Assembly (NCBI GenBank): GCA_019634125.1
Contig: JAHQVX010000139.1
Span: 1 to 33,243, forward strand
Direction: 5' to 3'
Length of the DNA stretch: 33,243 bases
Source: Saprospiraceae bacterium
Lineage (GTDB): Bacteria; Bacteroidota; Bacteroidia; Chitinophagales; JAHQVX01
In this document: in pieces, positions 14,738-21,231 of the stretch
Layout of the letters: each line of letters begins with the position of its first letter
Numbering within the stretch: position 1 is the first letter of the stretch
Position numbers and translations under genes: made by a program
The notes under the pieces: model-generated
What the model saw: the letters and a program-made list of their open reading frames with translations, nothing else
The model's database searches: none
Told to the model about the DNA's origin: nothing

Positions 14738-15201
14738 TTTTTACCGTGTACTTCTTCTTCGTAGACTTTATCAATTTCCGTAGGACTGAGAGCGGCATCA
14801 ACAGCGAGTTGATCACAACGTTCATTGTATGGGTGGTCGTTATGGCCTTTTACCCAAAGAAATTCCACGTTATGGACTTTGTAAATAGTTAAGAAGCGCT
14901 TCCATAGATCGGGATTCTTTTTGTTTTTAAAGTTTTTACGCATCCAACCAAATACCCAGCCTTTCTCCACGGCATCAATCACATATTTAGAGTCGGAGAC
15001 TATAAGTACATTTTGATTCGGTTTTTTTAATGCTTCTAAGCCCATGATAACGGCTAATAACTCCATACGGTTGTTGGTACTCAGGCGAAAGCCCAAGCTG
15101 ATTTCCTTTTCATGTTGGCCATACTTGAGAATAATTCCCAGTCCTGCTGGTCCTGGATTGCCTCTTGAAGCCCCGTCGGTGAAGATCTCTACGCGCTGCA
15201 T
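14734..15201 (-). CDS. rnhA: Ribonuclease HI
   Basis: Degrades the RNA strand of RNA-DNA hybrids in replication and R-loop removal. The 155-aa product is full length, with the catalytic set D9 (FTDGASRGNPG), E47 (NNRMELLA), D70 (VSDSKYVIDAV), H120 (VKGHNDHP) and D130 (NERCDQLAVDAA), plus the basic handle region with GWMRKNFKNKKNPDLW. It is divergent from yhhQ; only 20 nt separate the two start codons, so their promoters must overlap the opposite gene. Convergent overlap with the START-like gene leaves no room for a terminator. Confidence 0.96.
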   Translation of the reverse strand: MQRVEIFTDGASRGNPGPAGLGIILKYGQHEKEISLGFRLSTNNRMELLAVIMGLEALKKPNQNVLIVSDSKYVIDAVEKGWVFGWMRKNFKNKKNPDLWKRFLTIYKVHNVEFLWVKGHNDHPYNERCDQLAVDAALSPTEIDKVYEEEVHGKN

Positions 15202-15203
15202 AC

Positions 15204-15211
15204 TATATTTG
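15204..15211 (+). promoter_or_regulatory. Minus-7 box TATATTTG for yhhQ
   Basis: Exact TAnnTTTG match in the 20-nt gap between rnhA and yhhQ starts, ending 10 nt before the yhhQ ATG. This implies a leader of only about 5-6 nt. Confidence 0.5.
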
Positions 15212-15221
15212 TCACGAATGT

Positions 15222-15989
15222 ATGAAACATATCCTCCAAAATAAAGCCACAGTACTCTTCCTTATCCTAGGTGCCTTTTTTGTTACGAATGCCTTGGTAG
15301 CAGAGATGATCGGTACGAAATTGTTTTCCGTAGAGAAACTATTCGGGGTAGATCCCTTGAATTTTAAGTTGTTTGGCGAAACCGTTTCTTTTACCATGAC
15401 GGCGGGCGTATTGCTTTGGCCAGTGGTCTTTATTATGACCGATATTATTAACGAGTATTTCGGACCGAAAGGTGTTCGTTTTCTATCGTTTTTGGTGATT
15501 GGGTTGATTATCTACGCTTTCATAATGATTTATGCTGCAATTGGTGTTCCTCCGGCAGATTTCTTTGTTACGGCATACCAAGACAAAGGCATTGAGGATA
15601 TGAATGTGGCCTTTAAAGGGGTGTTTGGGCAGGGCTTATGGATTATAGCTGGTTCATTGATTGCGTTCTTGGTGGGACAGATTGTAGATGTAACGGTTTT
15701 TCATAAGATTCGAAAGGTGACTGGAGAGGATAAGCTGTGGCTGCGTGCCACTGGTTCTACCTTGGTTTCTCAGCTAATAGACAGTTTTGTGGTGTTGTTG
15801 GTAGCCTTTTATTTTTCTGGGGTGTACCCGCTGGTATGGGTGTTGGCGGTTGGCCTTGTAAACTTTGTTTACAAGGCAGTCGTTGCCGTTATACTCACCC
15901 CTTTGTTATACATCATCCACAATTGGATTGATCGATATTTAGGGAAGGATTTATCCCAGCAGCTTCAAGAAACTGCTGCCAACAATTGA
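15222..15989 (+). CDS. yhhQ: YhhQ-family queuosine precursor transporter
   Basis: A 255-aa membrane protein of the VUT/YhhQ family, which takes up queuine precursors (preQ0/preQ1) for tRNA modification. Six or so hydrophobic helices are visible; conserved stretches are NALVAEMIGTKLF near the N-terminus, VVFIMTDIINEYFGPKGVR in the middle, and GSTLVSQLIDSFVVLLVAFY plus NFVYKAVVAVILTPLLY toward the end. No queuosine synthesis gene is close by. The 3' end overlaps the convergent L,D-transpeptidase gene by 25 nt. Codons near the end contain a perfect 11-bp inverted repeat (15853-15877). Confidence 0.9.
   Translation: MKHILQNKATVLFLILGAFFVTNALVAEMIGTKLFSVEKLFGVDPLNFKLFGETVSFTMTAGVLLWPVVFIMTDIINEYFGPKGVRFLSFLVIGLIIYAFIMIYAAIGVPPADFFVTAYQDKGIEDMNVAFKGVFGQGLWIIAGSLIAFLVGQIVDVTVFHKIRKVTGEDKLWLRATGSTLVSQLIDSFVVLLVAFYFSGVYPLVWVLAVGLVNFVYKAVVAVILTPLLYIIHNWIDRYLGKDLSQQLQETAANN
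15853..15877. repeat. Intragenic perfect inverted repeat, 11-bp arms, TTT loop (yhhQ)
   Basis: GCCTTGTAAAC, loop TTT, GTTTACAAGGC, within a membrane-helix coding region (GLVNFVYKAV), 112 nt before the stop. Confidence 0.85.
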
Positions 15990-17695
15990 TCTTCAGCTAC
16001 ACTTGACAATGCATCGATCAACTCTTTGTCTTTGCCGTATACATCCTTTCTGACCTGTAGTACGCCCTTTTGGTCCACCCAGGTCGTGTAATAGGTAATG
16101 GTCACTTGCATGCGCTCGGGCACATTGATGATCTTATACTCATCGGTGTCCTTAAACTCTTTGTAAATCGGATTATCCTTTAAAATTAACGCACCTAAAC
16201 GATCGGGCTCCCGAACTCTTACACATCCATGACTTTGCGCTCGATTATCGACGTAGAAGTAGCTCTTTGATGGCGTGTCGTGTAGATACACACTATGCTT
16301 ATTTGGAAACAAGAACTTTATTTTACCCAAAGCATTGCCAGCACCTGGATCTTGTACAATTCGATAAGGAAAGTCTTCCGGTGTATACATCCACCAATCA
16401 ACACTGTCTCTGGGTTGTTCTTCTCGGCCATAAAATACCCGGTAATTGTTCTCTAACAAATAATACGGATTAGCTTGTACATTCGGTAAGATTTCCAGCG
16501 TTGAAATACTTTTTGGAACATTCCATTTTGGATTAATCACTACGGTTTCCATCGTATCCATAAACTCTGGGGTCTCATAGTTTCGAACGTACTTAGGCCG
16601 ATCTTTAGCTGTGAAGTTGTAATAGTTTTTCGGATGTTTCTTTCCAACAACAACTATGATGGTGTCTAGTGCTTTTCCCTTTTCGTAATAGACCAAATTA
16701 TAGTCTGGGATATTCACCAGTATGTAATCAGATTTATTTGTATTTAGTTGCCATCTAAAACGTTCCAACGTAGCCCGAATTTGTTCAGTGCGTTCTTCTG
16801 GTGAGGTATTTAACGCAGCATGGGTGGCCGGACCTATAATGCCATCTGGTTTCAAGCCATGATTGGCTTGAAAGGTTTTTACCTGCTGAACAACTTCTGC
16901 ATCGTATACTATATTGGGTACTGCTTTTCCATCTACAGAATCTATGATGGGTTGCAGTCCAAAACGTTCACGGAGTAACGGAACCATTCTATACTTTTTG
17001 TTGGGCTCCATCTTCTTTACAGTCAAATTAGGAAGGGCTTTCCAATCATCGTGAGATTGGGTGTTCCAGTTGGTGTAATACTCTTGGAGTGCCTTGTATT
17101 TCGGATGTGAAGGGTACGCTTCGTTTAACAAGGTGAGTTTCTCTTTCGAGCTAAAGAACTCGTTATAATAACTACTGTCTGGTAGGATGACAGGCAAATG
17201 GTAGCCGCTTAAGAACGTCGTTTTGGGATTTACCGCACCATAGTTCATGGTTTTGTGGTAGGCTAGAGCGGCCAATAAGGTTTCCTTTTCCAATTTAGCT
17301 AGCAACAAATGACTCGTACTGTCTTTGGATCTAATTTGAAATGTAGAATCGATTTGTTCTTTTAAAAATTGAATTTGCTCCAATCGAGGGGCTAACCGAT
17401 TATAGAAACCATGGTTATGTGCTTCAGTCAGGATTTTCTGAATGGAATCGATGTTTTTGAGGCCATTTTTCGAAGTCAGTAGAAAGGGGTATTCTTCGTT
17501 CTCTATAAGTGTTTTGAGGATGGGGTAGAGCACAGTGTCATCAGCTGGATCAAGCAGGTTGTTGAGTTCTTGACTCAAGCTAAACGTGTTCAAAGGAAAA
17601 GAGGTCGCTCTATGTTTACGAGCGTTCGCTTTTTTGCAGCTGGCTACACCAAGGAGGCATAGTATAAGAAGTGTAAGTAGGCCCCTCTGTTTCAT
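15965..17695 (-). CDS. L,D-transpeptidase, YcbB/LdtD-like lipoprotein with peptidoglycan-binding domain
   Basis: A 576-aa envelope enzyme that likely forms 3-3 crosslinks in peptidoglycan. A lipoprotein signal (LLGVASC) puts it on a membrane. An N-terminal scaffold domain (to about 240) is followed by a PGBD1-type peptidoglycan-binding domain (VKTFQANHGLKPDGIIGPATHAALN) and the YkuD catalytic domain with SHGCVRV holding the catalytic cysteine. I chose the ATG at 17695 (MKQRGLLTL) because it begins the signal peptide; an in-frame start at 17722 is possible. It lies 36 nt after the smaller transpeptidase-type gene, so they may be co-transcribed. Its last 25 nt overlap yhhQ. The peptidoglycan-binding domain codons carry an inverted repeat (16850-16873). 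Confidence 0.9.
   Translation of the reverse strand: MKQRGLLTLLILCLLGVASCKKANARKHRATSFPLNTFSLSQELNNLLDPADDTVLYPILKTLIENEEYPFLLTSKNGLKNIDSIQKILTEAHNHGFYNRLAPRLEQIQFLKEQIDSTFQIRSKDSTSHLLLAKLEKETLLAALAYHKTMNYGAVNPKTTFLSGYHLPVILPDSSYYNEFFSSKEKLTLLNEAYPSHPKYKALQEYYTNWNTQSHDDWKALPNLTVKKMEPNKKYRMVPLLRERFGLQPIIDSVDGKAVPNIVYDAEVVQQVKTFQANHGLKPDGIIGPATHAALNTSPEERTEQIRATLERFRWQLNTNKSDYILVNIPDYNLVYYEKGKALDTIIVVVGKKHPKNYYNFTAKDRPKYVRNYETPEFMDTMETVVINPKWNVPKSISTLEILPNVQANPYYLLENNYRVFYGREEQPRDSVDWWMYTPEDFPYRIVQDPGAGNALGKIKFLFPNKHSVYLHDTPSKSYFYVDNRAQSHGCVRVREPDRLGALILKDNPIYKEFKDTDEYKIINVPERMQVTITYYTTWVDQKGVLQVRKDVYGKDKELIDALSSVAEDQLLAAVS
16850..16873. repeat. Intragenic perfect inverted repeat, 10-bp arms, 4-nt loop (L,D-transpeptidase)
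   Basis: TTTCAAGCCA, loop TGAT, TGGCTTGAAA, across the FQANHGLK codons of the peptidoglycan-binding domain. Confidence 0.8.
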
Positions 17696-17731
17696 ACCCA
17701 AAACAAGAATACGAAACGACAATCAACTTTT

Positions 17732-18391
17732 CTAATTTAAAAGCCCTGATTTATCCATATAGGCTTGGGCGGGGTAGTAGGAGAATACACAGCTTCCATC
17801 TTTAATGGTATCGATGAGTGCGTATTTAATTTCTTGGCGAATCGCTGGGCATCCATAACTTCTTCCTACATCGTTGGGTTGAACATAATCTGCTCCGTGG
17901 ATCACAATACCTCTTCTGAATGCATTGGAATTGTACCCGCGTTCCATTCCGTGGAGTTTGAGTGAATATTTATGTTTGCCATTGTAAGTTCCACCGGTAA
18001 CGAAGAAACCAATGCTGGTTTTTTTAGAATTTACAACGTTGGAGAAACTGCTAGCATATTCGCTTCCTGTGTATTTTCCGTGCGATGTCCAATCATTAAA
18101 TAGAACTTTTCGCTGGAAAAGATCGATGACCCAAAGTCGTTTTTGGCTGGAACTTTTGGAATAATCGATGATCGTAAGAATATGGTCTTTTTTTAACTTA
18201 TTCTGATCTCTAAGTTTCAAGTAGCCTTTAAATGCAAAGTCGAAAACGTGTTGGTCTACTGGATTCCCCCCAAAATCTGTTGTGTAGTAAATCGTATGTC
18301 GGTCTTCGTAAGTAAGGTTACTGATTGTTGCTGCGTTGGCAGAAGCTAAACTTCCTAGGAAAAGTAGAACAAACAGTACGGTGTTTTTCAT
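17732..18391 (-). CDS. Murein L,D-transpeptidase catalytic-domain family protein, secreted
   Basis: A 219-aa exported protein with a cleavable signal peptide (to about ASANA, residue 20). The second half has the catalytic pattern of the YkuD-like murein transpeptidase group: SLKLHGMERG, IVIHGADYV and GRSYGCPAI, with the cysteine in SYGCPA as presumed nucleophile. The reaction (L,D-transpeptidation or carboxypeptidation on peptidoglycan) is inferred from family. It precedes the larger L,D-transpeptidase on the same strand. A minus-7 box TACTTTTG (18446-18453) lies about 55 nt upstream. Confidence 0.82.
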   Translation of the reverse strand: MKNTVLFVLLFLGSLASANAATISNLTYEDRHTIYYTTDFGGNPVDQHVFDFAFKGYLKLRDQNKLKKDHILTIIDYSKSSSQKRLWVIDLFQRKVLFNDWTSHGKYTGSEYASSFSNVVNSKKTSIGFFVTGGTYNGKHKYSLKLHGMERGYNSNAFRRGIVIHGADYVQPNDVGRSYGCPAIRQEIKYALIDTIKDGSCVFSYYPAQAYMDKSGLLN

Positions 18392-18445
18392 AAGGGGATC
18401 GTTTTCAACTTAATAAGTACGTGTAAAAAAGTTTTTTATTGCCTG

Positions 18446-18453
18446 CAAAAGTA
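18446..18453 (-). promoter_or_regulatory. Minus-7 box TACTTTTG for the transpeptidase pair
   Basis: Exact TAnnTTTG on the minus strand in the 136-nt gap between the acyl-CoA reductase and transpeptidase genes. The implied leader is about 50 nt. No clear minus-33 TTG is seen. Confidence 0.4.
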
Positions 18454-18527
18454 ACGAGTTGGAATTAAACTTCTGAGGGCTTGCTAACACCTTCCAAGAA
18501 TACTTGTTAAAACAAAAGACATGCCAG

Positions 18528-19526
18528 TTAAAGGTTGGATAGAAAAGCAAGGGTGTCCACATTGTCTGCATAGTCTTTGAGCCCTGGCCTTTGGCTACCG
18601 CCAAAGGCTAAATGCTGCATCCCGTCCACCACGCATTGAATATGGTCTCTCTCTGCTTTTATCCATGCATAAGCTTCTTCAACAGATGTATATTTTTGGT
18701 AGTGTAGCGTGGCGATCCGAGCATGGAGGCTTTCCGACTCGGTGACCATCATACATTCATTTACGTAATGTGGAATTTTATTCAGCAACAACAGCGTGAG
18801 GTTGTAATCGAAATTATTCTTGTACTTATTATTCTGTATCACTTCTTTTTGGCCGTCTAAGGCTTCCATAAGTGGCTCGAAGGCATAATCTTCAGGAACA
18901 AAAATCTTGGATACATTTCTGCAACCCAGTCCGAAATAATCCAATACATCTTTGCTTAGCAACTGAAGTTGTTCTGGACTTTCTGTTCCGGTTAAAACCG
19001 CAACTCCGTTGCGGTTTTTTCGGATAATGTTGGGGTACTTACTAAAGTAGTAATCAAAATAACGGGCACTATTATTACTGCCGGTAGCAATCACGGCGTC
19101 AAAATCTTTGAGTCGCTCCGTAAGCACAATGCGTTCCTTTAAGCTCGGTTCCCAAGTAAAAAGTTGCTCAAGAATATGATTAAACAAGACTTCATCCTTC
19201 GACGATAGTCTGATTAAAGCCCGATGGCCCGACACTAAAACAGCAAGCAAATCATGAAAACCCACTAAAGGAATATTACCAGCTAGAATGAGTCCGATCG
19301 TTTTAGTGGAGGAAGCTGGTGGATAACTAGCGGCCCAGGCCGCTAGTTGTTCGCTATTTAAATATTGTTCGGCAATAGCGGTCAATGATTGACGAATATT
19401 TTTTTGCGTAAACCACGGATTTAACCGCTCAGCTTGCTGAGCGGTAGCCAATAATTTTTCACTGTCGGAAACCAAATACTGGCCCAATTGTGTTAATACT
19501 TCTAGAGTGCGGGAATCCTGCATCAT
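18528..19526 (-). CDS. LuxC-like acyl-CoA reductase family protein
   Basis: A 332-aa protein of the LuxC/acyl-CoA reductase family (aldehyde-dehydrogenase fold), which reduces fatty acyl-CoA or acyl esters to aldehydes with NADPH. The catalytic cysteine is C202 in GLGCRNVSK; SSTKTIGLILAGNIPLVGFHD begins the nucleotide-binding part, and VIATGSNNSARYFDYYF is also typical. No luxD, luxE or luciferase genes are near, so bioluminescence is not suggested. The start at 19526 (MMQDSRTLEV; 19523 equally possible) is preferred to a longer frame running into the ferredoxin gene. It is divergent from the ferredoxin gene, sharing a symmetric promoter. It carries four perfect inverted repeats, the densest cluster in the window. 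Confidence 0.85.
   Translation of the reverse strand: MMQDSRTLEVLTQLGQYLVSDSEKLLATAQQAERLNPWFTQKNIRQSLTAIAEQYLNSEQLAAWAASYPPASSTKTIGLILAGNIPLVGFHDLLAVLVSGHRALIRLSSKDEVLFNHILEQLFTWEPSLKERIVLTERLKDFDAVIATGSNNSARYFDYYFSKYPNIIRKNRNGVAVLTGTESPEQLQLLSKDVLDYFGLGCRNVSKIFVPEDYAFEPLMEALDGQKEVIQNNKYKNNFDYNLTLLLLNKIPHYVNECMMVTESESLHARIATLHYQKYTSVEEAYAWIKAERDHIQCVVDGMQHLAFGGSQRPGLKDYADNVDTLAFLSNL
18587..18608. repeat. Intragenic inverted repeat, 9-bp arms, 4-nt loop (acyl-CoA reductase)
   Basis: GCCTTTGGC, loop TACC, GCCAAAGGC, about 60 nt before the stop (LAFGGSQRPG codons). Confidence 0.8.
18994..19018. repeat. Intragenic inverted repeat with T-runs both ways, terminator-like (acyl-CoA reductase)
   Basis: AAAACCGCAAC, loop TCC, GTTGCGGTTTT. 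On the plus strand it continues into six T; on the coding strand the arm also ends in four T. It has the form of an intrinsic terminator inside the gene (KNRNGVAVL codons). Confidence 0.8.
19325..19348. repeat. Intragenic inverted repeat, 11-bp arms, 2-nt loop (acyl-CoA reductase)
   Basis: AACTAGCGGCC, loop CA, GGCCGCTAGTT, across the EQLAAWAAS codons. Confidence 0.85.
19424..19445. repeat. Intragenic inverted repeat, 10-bp arms, 2-nt loop (acyl-CoA reductase)
   Basis: ACCGCTCAGC, loop TT, GCTGAGCGGT, across the TAQQAERLN codons, 78 nt from the previous repeat. Confidence 0.85.
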
Positions 19527-19546
19527 TAATTTTAGGTAAAATGGAC

Positions 19547-19565
19547 TATTTTTGCCGCAAAAATA
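19547..19565. promoter_or_regulatory. Mirror-symmetric divergent promoter: TATTTTTG on both strands
   Basis: TATTTTTGC, centre C, GCAAAAATA: a perfect 19-nt palindrome. Each half is an exact TAnnTTTG box, one pointing to the ferredoxin (ATG 19579) and one to the acyl-CoA reductase (ATG 19526). Two polymerases could not occupy both boxes at once. Confidence 0.6.
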
Positions 19566-19578
19566 AAGAAAGTACGCT

Positions 19579-19926
19579 ATGGCGATAATGATCACTGACG
19601 AATGTATTAACTGTGGAGCTTGCGAACCAGAATGCCCAAACAATGCCATCTATGAAGCTGGCGATCAGTGGGCTATTTCGGATGGAACTACAGTGACTGG
19701 AGAGTATCAACTTGGCGACGGCCAAGTTGTGATGGCCGATGATAAACAAAACGCTGTAGCAGACGACTTCTATTATATCGTAGCCGATAAGTGTACTGAA
19801 TGTGTTGGTTTCCACGAAGAACCGCAATGTGCTGCCGTTTGTCCGGTAGATTGCTGTGTTCCTGATCCAGATCATGTGGAGGATGAAGCCACACTTCTCG
19901 AACGAAAAGATCGATTGCACCTGTAA
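19579..19926 (+). CDS. 2[4Fe-4S] ferredoxin (YfhL-like)
   Basis: A 115-aa cytosolic electron carrier. The first cluster motif is [12 protein letters not shown] (C9, C12, C15, C19); the second is [18 protein letters not shown], with an eight-residue insertion between the second and third cysteines, as in YfhL/Allochromatium-type ferredoxins with low redox potential. The N-terminal [15 protein letters not shown] is diagnostic. It is divergent from the acyl-CoA reductase gene with a shared palindromic promoter. Its redox partner is unknown. It carries a 9-bp inverted repeat (19708-19729). Confidence 0.93.
   Translation: MAIMITDECINCGACEPECPNNAIYEAGDQWAISDGTTVTGEYQLGDGQVVMADDKQNAVADDFYYIVADKCTECVGFHEEPQCAAVCPVDCCVPDPDHVEDEATLLERKDRLHL
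19708..19729. repeat. Intragenic inverted repeat, 9-bp arms, 4-nt loop (ferredoxin)
   Basis: CAACTTGGC, loop GACG, GCCAAGTTG, across the QLGDGQVV codons. Confidence 0.8.
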
Positions 19927-19987
19927 TTCAATTCCACTTTACGATTTTATTCAATTAATTCCTTAAACCCATTATCTTCATCTCCCA

Positions 19988-20626
19988 ATGGAGTGGATTA
20001 TCTATTTTTTGGTGGGAATGTTTTTCAGCTACATCGCAACGCTACCTCCTGGCGCTATTAATCTAAATGTAGGCGAAACAGCTATCCGAAAAGGTGTTAA
20101 AGGAGCCTGGCCAGTGGCCTATGGCGCTGCATTTGTCGAATTTTTTCAAACTGTTGCTGCGGTCTTCCTTGGTGATCTAATTTTGAAACACCTTTCAGAT
20201 AATATCTACACCAGAGGCTTCTCTATTCTCTTTTTCTTGGCCTTAGGCAGCTATTTCTTTTTCAAAAAAGTGGAGGAAAACCCACAGCTCAAACCTGCAG
20301 AGCAAAAAGTAGCCACTGAATTTGGCAAAGGTATGGTCTTGGCTTTGTTCAATCCGCAAGCCCTGCCGTTTTGGGTAGTGTCGTTCTCTTTTTTTCAGGC
20401 CAAAGGATGGATTGACTTGAAGAATTATCCAGCTATGGGTTTTTTCATTGTGGGTGCTAGTGTGGGCAAGGTATATAGCTTGATGTTATATGCTTACTTG
20501 GGAAAGAAGATTACAGACAGAATGGAAATGATTAAGCGCTTTATCAATAAGATTATTGGAACGGTACTGATCTCACTGGCTATCATTCAAATCTTAGTGC
20601 TCATCTTCAACAAAAAGTTGTTTTAA
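19988..20626 (+). CDS. LysE-family translocator
   Basis: A 212-aa inner-membrane protein with about six hydrophobic helices. The N-terminal FFSYIATLPPGAINLNVGETAIRKG resembles the LysE/RhtB amino-acid exporter signature (PGP-like turn after helix 1), and FNPQALPFWVVSFSFF is typical of the second half. The exported substrate cannot be told. It follows the ferredoxin by 61 nt; whether they share a transcript is unclear. The stop region forms a hairpin (20625-20643) shared with the convergent lipoprotein gene. Confidence 0.8.
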   Translation: MEWIIYFLVGMFFSYIATLPPGAINLNVGETAIRKGVKGAWPVAYGAAFVEFFQTVAAVFLGDLILKHLSDNIYTRGFSILFFLALGSYFFFKKVEENPQLKPAEQKVATEFGKGMVLALFNPQALPFWVVSFSFFQAKGWIDLKNYPAMGFFIVGASVGKVYSLMLYAYLGKKITDRMEMIKRFINKIIGTVLISLAIIQILVLIFNKKLF

Positions 20627-20643
20627 CGCTTATTCTAAGCGTT
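20625..20643. terminator. Bidirectional hairpin between convergent stops
   Basis: AACGCTTA, loop TTC, TAAGCGTT, spanning the TAA stops of the LysE-type gene and the convergent lipoprotein gene. The T-runs are short, so it is a weak terminator at best. Confidence 0.45.
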
Positions 20644-21133
20644 TCAATGTGTAAGTCGTCACCCATTTGCCAGCCCAATCAGGTTTGTCACCGTTCGGGT
20701 ACGTTTCGTCAACCATACTTAAGGTCAAAACATCTTCGTCCGATATGGAATATTCGTAAAATTGTTGGCCGCCTTCAAAGCCGGGCACCTTTGCAATTCG
20801 AGCAGTAGTGTTTAATGTAGAATCGGTATAGGAGACATTTCCAGCGTTAAAAATCACGGAACGAAAGCCAGCAATGATTTCTTCATCGGTGGGTTGGGAG
20901 AGGTTTCCAAAAGGCGTTCGTGGTTCTCGAATCGGACTCCATTGAATAGAATAGCCCGCTTCGTCAAAAATGAAAATGCCGGGTTGAGCGGGTTCAACAA
21001 CAATAACGGTATCTGGTCCAGACCAAGAGAACGCATCTAGCGACCAAGTGCCTTCAATAGCTGGCCGTTCTTCGGGAGTAGTGGTGCAGGCTAAAGTAAA
21101 CAAGCAAAAGAGAATGAATAGTTTATGGGTCAT
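20630..21133 (-). CDS. Putative lipoprotein, lipocalin-like
   Basis: A 167-aa exported protein with a lipobox (LFTLAC, cysteine at about residue 16) and an acidic-containing stretch after it (TTTPEERPAIEGTWSLD). IEGTWSLDAFSW at the start of the mature part and a following beta-rich pattern resemble lipocalin-like domains common in this phylum; no ligand is indicated. The start at 21133 (MTHKLFIL) begins the signal peptide, whereas a longer frame up to 21262 crosses the miaB promoter. It is divergent from miaB and convergent with the LysE-type gene, with 3 nt between stops. Confidence 0.7.
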   Translation of the reverse strand: MTHKLFILFCLFTLACTTTPEERPAIEGTWSLDAFSWSGPDTVIVVEPAQPGIFIFDEAGYSIQWSPIREPRTPFGNLSQPTDEEIIAGFRSVIFNAGNVSYTDSTLNTTARIAKVPGFEGGQQFYEYSISDEDVLTLSMVDETYPNGDKPDWAGKWVTTYTLKRLE

Positions 21134-21202
21134 GACGCACGTTGTAGAATAAATATACAGAATTAATGTCTGCCAAAATGACATAATCTTGCAGGTCTTT
21201 CT

Positions 21203-21210
21203 TATTTTTG
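21203..21210 (+). promoter_or_regulatory. Minus-7 box TATTTTTG for the miaB operon
   Basis: Exact TAnnTTTG match followed by GC, ending 21 nt before the ATG at 21232. The same TATTTTTGC string starts the ferredoxin and mnmA transcripts. Confidence 0.5.
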
Positions 21211-21231
21211 CAGGCGCTAATTGAAGAAGAA

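Noticed and set aside
19527-19649. Longer acyl-CoA reductase starting at 19649
   Set aside because: It would overlap the ferredoxin gene by about 70 nt and translate through the promoter palindrome; homology starts at MMQDSRTLEV.
18528-19926. A bioluminescence-like lux locus
   Set aside because: Only a LuxC-like reductase is present; no luciferase, luxD or luxE genes are nearby, and the ferredoxin neighbour points to another role.
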